A stretch of 64,000 nucleotides of DNA from Lasiosphaeria ovina (lineage: Eukaryota > Ascomycota > Sordariomycetes > Sordariales > Lasiosphaeriaceae): contig JAULSN010000001.1 of the NCBI GenBank assembly GCA_033439765.1, positions 4,650,001 to 4,714,000 on the forward strand, in the 5' to 3' direction. The position numbers were made by a program, and so were the translations under genes. Below, one piece after another: positions 44,854 through 56,064 of this stretch (positions within the stretch are counted from its first letter, which is position 1; the number at the start of each line of letters is the position of its first letter). The notes beneath the pieces were generated by a model. It was not told the origin of the DNA, ran no database searches, and saw nothing but the letters and a program-made list of their open reading frames with translations.

Positions 44854-47557
44854 GCTGGAGACGGATCGTCGTGGGGCGGATCCTTGTGAAGATCTCTTGA
44901 GATCCAAGCCCCTGCCAGGGCCAATCTTGAACGAGGGGTAGAAAGCAGGACTAGCAGGACTGGGTGTAACAGGGAGCCGGGTTCTGGCATCAACGCCGGG
45001 TCATGCCTATGGCGCAGTCTGTGGTGTCTTGCGGTAGGTCGAGTGTCGCACGCCGACGACCGACTGCTCATGCCGCAGTCCGATGCCCTGGGAACAAGGG
45101 GGTCGAGACGGAAGATACAAGGACGGCGTCGACTTTCACCAGGGCGGTAGACTAGCAGTACTCGTGGGCATGGCTAGGTGCTGCTGCTGCTGCGGCTGCA
45201 GTGGGAAAAGGCCTATGCCGTGATACCAGGTGCGTGCTATCAATGCTGTCGAGAGACTAGACGGGTCGCCACACGGGATAGACAAGACATTGCGTGGAAA
45301 GCCTGAGGGGAGGGAGTGGTCCGCCCTTGGCTCCTCCTAGGACCAAGACAGCAAAAGGCGAGCGAAGCAAACATATGGACCTGGACCGAGACACCGACAC
45401 AGAAATGGAAGACATCGAACGTGAATATGGACACCAGCTCTCTCTCTCTACCGTGCCAACACCGTTGAGGCGGCACCGTCGTCGTACAGCACAGCCAATA
45501 AGCTAAGCTAAGGTAGGTAGTTTGCGGCCGAAGTATTGTACCTATTTGCTAGTCTTTCGAGCGCACACGGCACCCATTCTCTAGGTAGATGGCTATCCCG
45601 GCCGGCGCGGGAGAGGCGCCTTCGGGTACAGGTACGAGTGTATGTACATACATGATAAGATAGGTAGGTAGCTTTGGTGCACCTCGGCCTGGCGTTCCCG
45701 ACGACACGTACAAATCGAGCAAGACCGAGATCGACACTAAGGTGGTTCTAGCCTGGGTGCCCAGCATACGTCTAGATGCAGGGGGCTGGGCCGACTGCAG
45801 TGGCAAAGGCTATTCGACGGTCCTTGGTGGCCTTGTCGGCCGAGCGAGCCCATGACAGGCCGGGATACAGGTGCAGCTGCAAATGTCAGGAGGATGGACG
45901 AGGACGAGGACGAGGACAAGAATGGGGAAGAAAACGAAAAACAAAACAAGGGGATGGATGCCAGGCGCAGGGCTCCATTGGGGGTTTCTCCCGTGGCTGG
46001 TATTGTATGCCGGGTACTATTATTCGCTCGCCGCCGGGCTGATTTGATCGATGGCAAATGGATGTCGGCCAGCGCTGGCTGTCTCGTGCAGAAGCAATAA
46101 GACAGATGAAAGAGCTGGTTGCACTGTACGGTACATACAGTCCGGTAAGTATGAACAATGCAAGGCATGGGATGTTTCCGAACGTCGCTGAGAAATGCAG
46201 CAGCTCGCAGATCCCCTCCCCTCGTTCCAGCTTTCCACCTCAGTTGCACCGTGCCAAGCCCGACGACTCCTAGCCCGAGCCTCGAGTGGCAGCTGGAGGT
46301 CAGTGGAGGTCGGGTGGTGGGGGATTGGTGGGGATTGCGAACGCCAGAAGAAAACTATCGCATCTCCTCTCTCGTCTTCCTTCTCGCAGAAGCAGCTGAT
46401 GGCCGGAGGGGTAATGATCATCGCTCGGCCGGCAGGTAAGCGAAAAGTTAAGATGCACCCGGTGCAGTGGGAGGAAGGCAGCTCAGAGGGGGAGGCGCTT
46501 GCCGTCCAATGGATGGTCCAACAATGTTGCAATGTCGTCTGCGGCAGACTTCCATGTCGTTTGGGCGAGTGCACGTCACCACTAGGTGACTGCCCTGGCT
46601 GGCACTGGCACGCACTTCAGTCTTGGGCAGGGCCCATCGTCCCTCCCCGTCTGTCCCGCCTGCACGAGGTTGTTCTTTCCTGGTCCGTCGGGTTCAACCT
46701 AAAGCAAGCTGGCGAGCTCGCCGTTGAGGGACTGTGGGGCGTCATTCTTGCGGCTGAGACCCAAAACCCAGCCAAAACTGGCCTGCCAAGGCTGCAAGAC
46801 CCAGGCTCATTGGCTGCTCTGGACAAACCCCACCCACAACCACCGCACCACTAAGACGCCCTACGGAGCAGGAAAGTGGAGCAGCCCAGGTGCGAGATGC
46901 AGGGGACCAATGTCTCTTTTTGTGGCGTCCAGTGAGTTTTGCAGTGCTTCCGCGCTTGGATTCCCAATTGCTGCGGCAGCTGGTAAAAATTTCATCTACA
47001 TCATTCCATCCACTGACTGGCCGCCATACTCACTGCTTGCACTTGGATTTCCCATCGGATCCCGAGCAGTAAAGTAGATCGATAGGTAGATCGGGCACAA
47101 ACCGCAATCCGGGCCCCTCCTCTCCCGTTTCCCCAAACGGAATATTCCCCGCCCGCACGAGAATTTCTCGAATCAGTGTCAGGTTAGGTCTATTGCCTTC
47201 ACTTGACACGCACAGCAACACACAGCAGCAGACGCAGCAGCAGACGCAATCAGTCTGTGACTGTCACCGTCGCACACAATCAAATCAAAGCGACCGGCCA
47301 CTAGTGGCACCGTGTGGCCTTGCACATCGGCCGCAAACTACAGCAGTCGTATTCCTTGGTTTAATATCGGGTCTAGCGGCTTCCCGTCATAAGTCTTGCT
47401 TCAGACAGATTTCAGGCAACGGGGGGGCGTAGCTGTGGTTTCTGCTCGCTTTTGGTTGCCACTGTCGCTCAACTGGCTGGCCCCTGACTTGGATTGTGTG
47501 TCTGCGCCATCTGTTGCAAGCTGCGTAGGGGTCCAGAACGACACGCACTTGAGAAGA
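44854..47557. other. Intergenic upstream of the Ser/Pro-rich gene and of IPI3 (divergent)
   Basis: It should contain the promoters of both flanking genes. TAGGTAGGTA motifs occur at about 45511-45520 and 45660-45670. Frames of 130-220 aa on both strands lack family resemblance. Confidence 0.5.
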
Positions 47558-48929
47558 ATGCTGTCTGAAGGATTTGTCTCGGCCATATACGGCGCCCCAC
47601 TGAGCTCTAATACGGCCATAGCAAAGGACGTCGGCATCTACTGCCACGTGCTCCGTCCAACCCACAACATCAAGTCCACCTTCAAGAAGAGCTCTGTGCC
47701 AGTAAACTGTCTCGCTGTCAGTGAGACGCACGTCTTTGCCGCCCAGCATGAAAAGGCATATGTGCACGTCTATTCCAGAACTCGCGGCAACCAGGAGGCC
47801 TTCGTCGCCTTCCCTGAAAGGATACGATGCCTGGCGCTCGCTGGAGATGTCCTCGTTATGGGCACGGCCGAGGGCCGGCTCTTGTTGTGGGAGGTGAGAC
47901 TGCAATGATGTTATGTTGTTTTCTCTTTTGGTGCTGACCTTTCCGCAGACATGTACGGGCCGGCTAGTGTCGACTCCTCCGCGCCACGTCCAGGCAGTAT
48001 CCTGCGTGGTCGCGACGCCCTATCACGTTCTCACGGGATCCGATGATTCCAACATTCACGTGTGGTCACTCCCCCAGCTGCTTGAGCTCGACCCGGCTGC
48101 CGAGCACGAGCCCGAGCGGAGTCTTTCCAACCACAGAGCAGCCATTACGGCTCTCGCGGCCAGCCCAAGTGTCAGCCTCGACACAAACTTCTGCGTGTCG
48201 ACGAGCAAGGACAAGTCGTGCATCATCTGGAACTACCAGACCGGCGACGTTCTGCGGACCTTGATCTTTCCCAGCTTTCCTCTCTGCTTCTCCCTTGACC
48301 CATGCTCGAGGGCTATCTGCGTTGGCTGTGAAGACGGGTCGCTTTACTTGGCCGAGATCTTTGCCGAGAAACCTCTCCTTGGGCCTCAATCTGAGGATGC
48401 CTCGACCGTCGTCCAGATCACGTCAGCGTTCGGTGCCACACAGCCTGATGTTGGGCCGGCGTCTTGCATGAGCTTCAACTATGACGGAACAGTGCTCATT
48501 ACCGGGCATCCAAAAGGCCAGATACTGAAATGGGATGTTGCCGACAACAAGACGCCTGTCGAGCTGACGAACGTCAACGCCGCCGTCACTAATGTCGTCA
48601 TGGTGTCGCCTCTCCCAGCAGGAAAGACGACCAAGACGTTCACAGTTACCAAGCCTTCCCAGGCGGAGCGGACATACACTTTCACCGCCCAGTTCAATTC
48701 GTATTCGCCGTCGCAGACAAGGTTCGACACGCTATTGAACTCGCCCGGGTTTCCGCAGGATGCTCTCCAGAGTGCGATAGCCGAGTTTCAGCAGCCTGCG
48801 CCGGCTGCTGCCAGTGAAGAAGAGTTGCGCAAGCAAAACGAAGAGTTGTGGGAAATCATCAAGGAGCAGAAGGAGCTCCAAAAGCAAACACTCCAGCGCT
48901 ATGTAGAGGCGAAAGCCGCCCGTCCATGA
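47558..48929 (+). CDS. IPI3: Pre-rRNA-processing WD40 protein Ipi3 (Rix1 complex)
   Basis: Ipi3, with Rix1 and Ipi1, forms the nucleolar/nucleoplasmic complex needed for ITS2 processing and pre-60S maturation with the Rea1 ATPase. Exon 1 is 47558-47893 (ATG at 47558), intron 47894-47948 (GTGAGA donor, GCTGACC branch, CCGCAG acceptor), exon 2 47949-48929; the protein is 438 aa. The splice gives LLLWETCTGRLVSTPPRHVQ. WD repeats are visible as GTAEGRLLLWE, TGSDDSNIHVWSL, STSKDKSCIIWNYQTGDVLR, GCEDGSLYLAEIF and ITGHPKGQILKWD. The phrase HVLTGSDDSNIHVWSLP and the C-terminal charged coiled coil (EEELRKQNEELWEIIKEQKE) are typical of fungal Ipi3. Length matches the family. Confidence 0.93.
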
Positions 48930-49397
48930 TCTGAGCCTCGACTTGTATCTGCGAAACGGCTAATGCACTGTACATATTCGCAATTCCACTGCAGGGGGCC
49001 GGCGCTTGGATATTGCCTTGAGCCCACGATGCGCTATAAAATGTTTGGCGTTAGACCAGGGGCTTTTGTTCGTACATATACATCAGATATCAGTTAAGCA
49101 GATAGCCGCGATGCTTTCAGACCGTGTCCGACTGACGCCTACGAATGAAGGAGTCTCATTTTGAAGACTACTTCCCCTCAGGGCTCAACAACCCCATTTC
49201 AGAAATATGCTGCGTGAGAGAACGAATTTCTGAATCATCTTCGTCTTCTATGCCGGCTGCTAAATGCGCAAGGCAATGGAACCTCTGCATTACGAGCCTT
49301 AGTTTGACTCCAAGGGGGAAATACGACCACCCGCGAACCAGGGGCCATCGAAGACATTTCTTCTCCATGTCGCAACCAAGAGGCCGCGATCACAGTG

Positions 49398-49407
49398 AAA
49401 AAAAAAA
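49398..49407 (-). terminator. Pol III T-run terminator of the U6 gene
   Basis: Ten consecutive A on the plus strand, i.e. T10 on the U6 strand, directly after the U6 3' end. Confidence 0.88.
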
Positions 49408-49502
49408 GTTCCAGCTTTCTTTGAAGAGCGTGCCATCCTTAGTGCAGGGGCCATGCTAATCTTCTCTGTATTGATTCGTTCACCATGTTTGCCCGCAGGC
49501 AA
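49404..49502 (-). ncRNA. U6: U6 spliceosomal snRNA
   Basis: The minus strand contains the near-universal U6 core: ATACAGAGAAGATTAGCATG (49452-49471), then GCCCCTGCACTAAGGATG. The ACAGAGA box (49463-49469) pairs with the 5' splice site and the AGC triad (49455-49457) is catalytic. Upstream, TTGCC-TGCG-GGCAA (49502-49489) forms the expected 5' stem-loop. Downstream a T10 tract ends transcription. About 99 nt matches normal U6 length. No intron interrupts it. One substitution is seen: the conserved GGATGACAC reads GGATGGCAC here (plus-strand base 49433). The 5' end is inferred from the stem-loop. The gene sits between the convergent 3' ends of IPI3 and the membrane-protein gene. Confidence 0.93.
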
Positions 49503-49552
49503 GGAAAGGAAATAGGATAGGAAAACGGCGATAGAAGGGGAGCGAAGAGGTC

Positions 49553-49559
49553 ATATATA
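49553..49559 (-). promoter_or_regulatory. Candidate TATA box for the U6 gene
   Basis: TATATAT on the minus strand about 50 nt upstream of the inferred U6 5' end. Fungal U6 genes use a TATA element recognised with TFIIIB. The spacing is somewhat larger than the usual 25-30 nt, so the call is tentative. Confidence 0.45.
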
Positions 49560-50007
49560 CCTAGGGAACCGGAGTTGAGGGCTGAGTTCAGTGGCCAGGC
49601 AGCATCTGCCGGCTAAGTTGTGGTGACTCAACTCGACGCCAAGGAAAAGGAGCCACCGACAACCGCCCCCAACTTCAGTCAGACTGGTGATGAAGAGGTT
49701 GTCACTTGACAAATTAAAAAGTTATGTGGCTTTCCCATTCCTGGAGCACAGGTATTTGCAATGCCCACCCACCCAAAAGCTGTCTCCACCAACGACGGGA
49801 GTGCAAAAACTCTTCTGAGGACTGTACCGAAACCGGATGCCTTACCATTTGGCCAGCGGGCCGGCCCCTGGGCAGTGTTTGAAGCTGCCTGGTGATTGTT
49901 GAAGACTTTGGTCGGCTATCCACCTTATGAACTCACCCACCACCCAACCAAACCTTGCAGCACAACAAGATATAGCGGAAAAAAGTACGCAAGGTAAAAA
50001 TGCTAAT
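49560..50007. other. Spacer between U6 and the membrane-protein gene
   Basis: About 450 bp, mostly presumed U6 upstream DNA and 3' UTR of the gene ending at 50008. Nothing else is recognised. Confidence 0.5.
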
Positions 50008-51125
50008 TTACACGACAACCTGCCCCTTTTCCGCCGAGTCGTCTGACCCGCTGTACCCGCTTTGTCCGGCGGCCGTGCCAACAAGGACGATCTTGCCGCC
50101 GTCGGACTGCGTCTTCTTCTTCTTCTCCTTCTCACCCCTACCGCCAGCAGCACCAGCACCAGCAGCAGCCTTCTTAGCCGCGGCCGTGCTCTCGGGCGCC
50201 ATGACGCGGCCGTTGACCTGCAGGGCCTTTGCATTGGCATTGCTAAGGGCCAGCAGCGCGGCGTTGGCGAGCAGCAGGGCCATGGTGACGATGGAGCCGG
50301 CCTGGGACTCGTTCCCCGAGAAGGCGGCCACCATGTACACGATCAGCTTGGCCGCGGCCTCGAGGTAGCCCTCGGCGTGCGTCTTGGACCGCAGCCACGC
50401 GTCGGCTGTGATGGCCTGCAGGTCGGCCGGCAGGCCGCGCAGCCGGATGTTCGATGATGGTGACGGTGATGATAGGCCTGCGCGTCGGTTTCTGGGCGTG
50501 GGCCCGCCGCCGAGCGAGATGCGGTACTCGGTAACGCGGTCCGGAAGAGCGTCGCCGGCCGGCGCTGCTGCGGTGGTGTTGCTGGCCGGCGGTGGTGCTG
50601 GCTGCTTGGCGCGCTGCTTGATCACCCAGATGTTGAGGAAGCGCGAGACCATGTATGCCAGAAGGGAGGCAAGTGCCCACCCTGGAGATTTGTCAACATT
50701 GCGCAGAATGAGCTAGTAGGCTGTTCACCGGTTTTGGTCTTGTTTCTCCACGCGGGAGGTCTACAGCGGATCACAAAAGCCTTGTGCCAGCCCCTGAAAC
50801 TGCACGGGAGGACACACCAGACGGAAAGAAACGCGCGCTTAAACGTACAGTCTTGCAGTAGAATCACCAGCACGAGCGCAGCAATGGTCAGCAGCGGGCT
50901 GCACAGGTACAGGAGGTGCGAGACCCAGCCCAGGTCGGGCAGGTCCGTCGTGATGCCCAGGTCCGCGTGCATGCCGCTCTGGGACCGGCGTAGCCAGAAG
51001 CGCGTGCGGCCCATGGGCAAACACCCAACGTCGAGCGTGACCGTCTGGCCCGGGCGGGCAATCTTTTGTATGTAGAGGGCCGTGGCGGCGTTGTTGATGC
51101 GGAACGTGATGGGGTGCCCCCCGTC

Positions 51126-51169
<44 letters not shown>

Positions 51170-51413
51170 CGTCGTCGCCGCCATCTTCGACGGCGTCGAT
51201 GAACGCAGCATCAAACGGCCACCGGCCAAGCTCGTCGGCCGCCTGCTGGTAGTGCAGCCCCGGGACGAGAATCAGGCTGTCCAGCCAGCTCGCGCCGCCC
51301 GAGATGACGGTCCGCTGCGCGACGGTGCTGAGGTCGGCGAGCGCGAGGAGGCCGCTGGCTGAGAGCGAGAGGCCGGGGATGGGCACTTTTTTCCAGTCTG
51401 GGAAATGCGCCAT
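50008..51413 (-). CDS. Conserved-looking multi-pass membrane protein of unknown function
   Basis: Exon 1 is 50849-51413 (ATG at 51413, MAHFPDWKKVPIPGLSLSAS), intron 50682-50848 (167 nt, GTACGT donor, TTGAC branch, CCAG acceptor), exon 2 50008-50681; the protein is 412 aa. The N-terminal half is soluble-looking, with an (Asn-Ser)n tract at about 83-96 encoded by a 6-bp microsatellite. Two hydrophobic helices, roughly 165-187 and 190-208, are rejoined by the splice (ALVLVILLQD then WWALASLLAYMV). A third hydrophobic region near 290-330 includes IVTMALLLANAALLALSNA. The C-terminus is Ala/Lys-rich with a basic EKEKKKK patch. Topology suggests an ER or other endomembrane protein. No named domain is recognised. 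Confidence 0.75.
51126..51167. repeat. (GCTGTT)7 hexanucleotide repeat encoding (Asn-Ser)n
   Basis: Seven exact hexamers inside exon 1 of the membrane-protein gene. Length changes would add or remove Asn-Ser pairs without shifting the frame. Confidence 0.95.
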
Positions 51414-52288
51414 TGGCAGCGGATTGGATCCAGAGCCTGCGATGGTTTGTTCCTTTTGGAGTCGTGACTGTGCTGGCGGCGGTGCGGCAGCAAGGGCACG
51501 CGAGGCTGTGGCGGCCCCAAGTTGTCGACTATGACTCTCGACCCTGTTCACTAACTCGCCAAGAGTATATAAGACGCGCACAACAGACTGCCGTCCTGGC
51601 TTCTCGAAATTGGCAAGTTCAAGTCAAATGGATATGATAAACATGACGAAACAAATCTGTAGGACGCGAAACGAGCAGGGACTAGTGCAAATCATGAAGG
51701 TGAGTCGAGGCTCAAATAAGGTGTTTGGCAGCGATCTTCGCCACGTTGCCAAAGCAAATCCCGAATCCCAAAATCCCACGGGGTGGTGGTGGCGGCGGCG
51801 GCGGCTGAGGGAGCAGGGGGATAGTGTCGTCCAAGCAACAACCACCGGGCAAGGCACCCAATAACAGGCCATCGTGAGTCCCGTCTTGGCCAGGCAGATC
51901 GGTGAATCACTTTTTGGTCACGCATGCCTCAAATATCCGACAATGACACTCTATCAGGCTGTGAATGATCGGTCAGGTAGATTGGGTCGAGACAGGACTA
52001 CCACCATGCCCGAATGGATGCAGCATCCATTACAGTGGTTTCAGTGCGCAGGGCAATCTGGTGGTGCGCGGGCGGTGTCACGCTGCTTATCTGCTAAGGC
52101 TGGTGCTAAGTACCTAGCAATCCACAAACGGCAGGCGGTGTGGGTTTCTGCCTATCGGGTTTCCTATCGCGTCGACTTTCACGGATATTTCTCGCGTCGG
52201 CAGTCAATCGAATGCCACCGGCGGCCATCAGGGTGCTCTCGCCACATCCCACACCCCCGCTGGCCACAATTCCCAACCCAGCCCAAAA
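51414..52288. promoter_or_regulatory. Divergent promoter region: membrane-protein gene and SRR1-like gene
   Basis: The 875 bp between two start codons facing apart hold both upstream regions. A TATATA-like sequence near 51567 lies about 150 bp upstream of the minus-strand ATG. Individual sites cannot be assigned. Confidence 0.5.
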
Positions 52289-53235
52289 ATGACAGGGGAG
52301 GAAGGCGAGTGGAATCAGGTCGGCCGGAAACATGGCCGCCTGCGTCACATAGCCAAGGCCTCAAAGCCAAAGCCGGCCGCGGGAGGGGCCAACGTCGCAT
52401 GCCCGACTCCAACAACCCTGGCATTGGAACCAGGATTGGACCTCGGGGGGCTCCGGCCAAATCCGAATCCCGAGTTCACAGTCAGCGATATCCACCGCCA
52501 CCACGAAGCAGCGGCCCAGGAATGGAACTCATCCGACTGCTGGAAGTCCCTGCAGGCCATGCTCCTGGATGCCACAGCAGCCGAGGGCCGCCCAATCATC
52601 ACCAAGGCCGTCTTCCTCGGCCCAGGGCCCTACGACCCGAGTAACGGGAGCTTTGCTGCCCGGCGGACCGCCCACATGCAGACGGCCGCCTTCCGATCCA
52701 TCGTCCGCACCCTAGGTAGGTGCTTCCTGCCAGCCAAGTGCCAACCAAATACGGACTAGGTAGTGTAAGTCTCAAAAACGAGGCACTAACGTGTGTGTAT
52801 CCCCCCCCAGAGCCCCGGAACGGCAACGGCCGGGCGGCGGCTATCAGGTGCGTGGTGCAGGAGCCGTGCTTCACGCCGACGGACAAGGAGTTCTGCGCGG
52901 CGGTCGGGCTCGAGGTGGCCGAGAGCCCGGCCGCCTTCGCGCTCGTCGACGAGGCCACGCTGGTCTTTGGTATCCACATGGAGCTGCCGACGTACCACCG
53001 GGCCCTTTGCGGTTGCCTGCCCGCCGTCTTCATCGGCGCCGGCCTCGACGAGTGGCAGACAGTCAAGGACTTTGACTCCGCGAGCGCCCGGCTCCTGGCC
53101 CCCATCGCCGAGATGGACGCGGCCTTTGACAAGTTTGCCTTTCCCGACTTGAATTACATGTTCTCGAGCACCGCCATGTACTGGCGGCGGGGCGCCGGTG
53201 GCGATGGCGCAGAGTCTGCCTCCACGGACGTGTGA
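52289..53235 (+). CDS. SRR1-like domain protein
   Basis: Exon 1 is 52289-52715 (ATG at 52289), intron 52716-52810 (GTAGGT donor, C-rich tract and CCAG acceptor), exon 2 52811-53235; 283 aa. The SRR1 domain spans roughly residues 65-240. It starts with WKSLQAMLLDATA and the strand KAVFLGPGPYDPS, followed by RTAHMQTAAFRSIV. After the splice come CVVQEPCFTPTDKEFCAAVG, TLVFGIHMELPTYHRAL and PAVFIGAGLDEW. SRR1 proteins act in circadian and light input in Arabidopsis and in haem homeostasis or stress in yeast and mammals; the biochemical activity is unsettled. The N-terminus EGEWNQVGRKHGR is a basic WxxVGR motif common in fungal members. The intron donor overlaps the dispersed CTAGGTAGG motif. Confidence 0.88.
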
Positions 53236-56064
53236 GTTTCCGTGGAGAGCCGGTCTATGGCTCCGGAGATTTATTACAGCGCAGTCGAGAGGCTTCGGCT
53301 CTTCTCATTCGGCTTTTCTTGTTACTATCCCTTTTCACACACGGCAGCACAGTTTCCTCCGGTTCATCAGATCATCCATCCATCCATAGTGATACCTAGC
53401 TTCTTGAGAAGGAAAATAAATGTGAGAGGATGGGCGAAAGATGATTGAATGAAGATTTCTTGTCCCCCGGTAATTGCAACTCAACTCCGAGTTGAAGGAA
53501 CCGCCTTCTCGAGGCAAGGTAATTTAATTCAAACGAGTCTAGGCTCTTGGTGTGTAAGCTGTGAGGGTCCACAATCACAACACACCTCGCCGTCGCAGTG
53601 AGGACTATGCAGCCGTCCGCCATTTCAGTGGCACTCGGCGGGAAACCTCTTTAATACTTGTCACTTATTATCCGGAAGATCCGGGAAAACAAAGCCTATG
53701 CTCAGTGTTGCTTACAACGCTGCGAGAAGACACGCCTGCCAGGGTGCATGGGTGAAGTGGACTTTATTTGATTTGATTTGATTCTTAAAAGCACTGCTCA
53801 TACGAGACACCAAGGATCAAACAGGCCATTCGGCCAATTGCTTCGTATCTTTACCCACCACGTTCCTGGTTTTGGTGGGCCAAGGTTATGTGAAACCATG
53901 GCTCGGTTGGTCAGGAAAGACTGAAAATTGAGAACGTGGATGAAGGGGATGGAGATGGAGATGAACGTGGAAACGAGATCTTACTTCTCAAAATCAAGTG
54001 CCACGGTGGAAGTCTCCGAGTCTAATTTCGCATATATTTACACAACAACCCTAGTCCTTTCGGGCAGAGAGTGAACTCGGGGTGAACGACCTCGATCCAA
54101 ACGTTACGGCGGCTATGTTTGAGATGCACATATTATGTTCAGAGGAGTTCAATTCTCACGGAGAGCGAGTAATACTGATCGGCACTCAGGTCCGGCAATC
54201 CCGGATGTTATTGATGTGTTGGTTGGGCCCTGAGCAAGCACTTGCCGACGAGATGGGGGCGCTGTCGACCTGGTGCTACCCATCTCCGGCGGCACGCTAG
54301 ATTATATGATATTACCAGGCCAGAGTCACACGAGCCACAGCTGGGCGCTGAGCCACACCCTCCCACAATGTATGTGCGCGTTCCTAAGCTATGGAAAACA
54401 AGAAGGATCCACCACAGGACAACGATTGGAGATGGGCCTAGAGGGATTGCGGCATGACGTGCATGTCTGTGGCACATGTTCGCAGCAGCAGCGCCGGCAG
54501 TCGTGCGAACCCCCGGTGATGGACGATGGCAGGACCAGCCGACTAGGTAAGGTAAGCTAAGGTAATGTTGGCAGTTAAGGATAGGAAGGTACGAAACATG
54601 CTGCATCTGTGGGTTTGCAACTCCCGAGATGCGGTGCCCACCTCACCTCACCTCGTCTGCGCCGTGGAACAAGCCCAGCACAGCCATCCAACGTGAGAAC
54701 GCGTCTTTCCGTGTCTATCCGCGCTTGTTGTAATCGTATCCGCAAGGTACCTCACCTAGGTACTTACGGCCAGCGTATCGTAAAAAGGCACCCGGCAAGA
54801 GAGCAGTGTTTGCCATCAGAGGAAGCGCTGCGGAAGGAACGAGGATCCGGCAAAAATGGAGCGCCAGTCCATGTCAAACGCGGCGGCGGCGGCACCGTGC
54901 AGAACGGAGTTGGTACAGGCGGCGTGGTTGTGCTTCTCGAACCGAACGAAGCGGGAGAAGACGACGCGAAGGAGAGGCCTCTCCCTCAGCTCACACCAGA
55001 AGGAACGCTCAGTTGCCGAACAATGACAATCCACGCCGCAACACGCCGCTGCGACGCCGCCCGAGAGCTGACCAACGGAGGATCTCGGTGGGATCTCTCT
55101 GTTCATGTCTAACACAGCCAGGCCGTTCGGCGGCCAGGATGGGCGGGTTAGTTGGTTGCGATTTTGTCCGTCTTTCCTTTTTTCCATTTCCTTGATTCGC
55201 GAACGAGATAACGACATCATCAAGCTTCAAGCTTGGACGTTAGGGAAACCACGGCCAACATGAAGGGAAGGTAGGTGGGTATCAAAGAGCCCGAGAGCCC
55301 CACGTGAGCACCACTTTGACCCCGCCGGCTGGGGATGCTGCTCATTCAACGTCGTATCGTGCCCCAAAAGGGGGGGGCCAAAGCGCGCAACGACGCGGAT
55401 CGCGGTGGTGGTGCAAGCGGCGGTGTCGTGACTCTGGGCGGGCAATTTGACGAGATTACGGCGACCGGGTTTGGGCGATTCGTTCTGGAAAGGCGCAAGA
55501 GGCGGGCAGGAGCAGGCAGTCCTTAGCGGCGCATTTTGCTGCCAGGGTTGCGAGGGTTGGATATGAGGCTTCGTCAACGCCACACCCAGTCTCCCTGGCT
55601 CCCAGGCAGGAACTAGCGACTGGGGGGCCTTCAACAGTCTCGATCGGGAAGTCGTATTCGCCGAGACTGCCATCTTTCCGACTACAGAATCTAGTGTACA
55701 AAGTAGGAAGATGACCAGCAGGGTTTGTTCAATATTGATTATTGACACCACCTCCACTTCTCGATTGTCCCCTCTCTCTTGTTGCCTCTCTTCTCTTCTC
55801 CCCTTTCCCATCCAGTGCAATGCGCTCCGGCGCAATCGACTGACAGCTTCTCCTCGCGACAATACTCGGTTTCTTAGCAATTGGGGCGCGAACTGGCAGG
55901 ACACAATACTCAATTGGCTGTTGAATCAACGCTTTGACACGAACGAGTGGGACGGACGGCACGCACCTGACGGGGATTCCCCAGAGAACCAGACCGGCCG
56001 AGAGATGGACCAACTCTATTAGCCGAACCGTATTGCTGAGAGAGCCGCCCGACAGCTCAGCCCG
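53236..56064. other. Intergenic, no convincing gene
   Basis: Frames of 130-230 aa exist on both strands (for example 55227-55913 minus and 54609-55112 plus), but they lack ATG starts or recognisable domains. TACCTAGG-type motifs occur near 54750-54764 and 54546-54560. A pyrimidine-rich stretch at 55750-55810 and the sequence to 56064 probably form the promoter and leader of the PAN-like gene. Confidence 0.5.
53766..53783. repeat. (ATTTG)3 pentanucleotide repeat
   Basis: Three ATTTG units plus ATT. Confidence 0.85.

Noticed and set aside
54140..54160. tRNA-like B box GTTCAATTC
   Set aside because: No matching A box or cloverleaf could be drawn around it.
54609..55112. 167-aa plus-strand frame
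   Set aside because: Composition resembles translated intergenic DNA and nothing supports splicing or a family.
55227..55913. 228-aa minus-strand frame
   Set aside because: Starts from a non-ATG codon, has no domain, and lies antisense to the presumed leader of the PAN-like gene.
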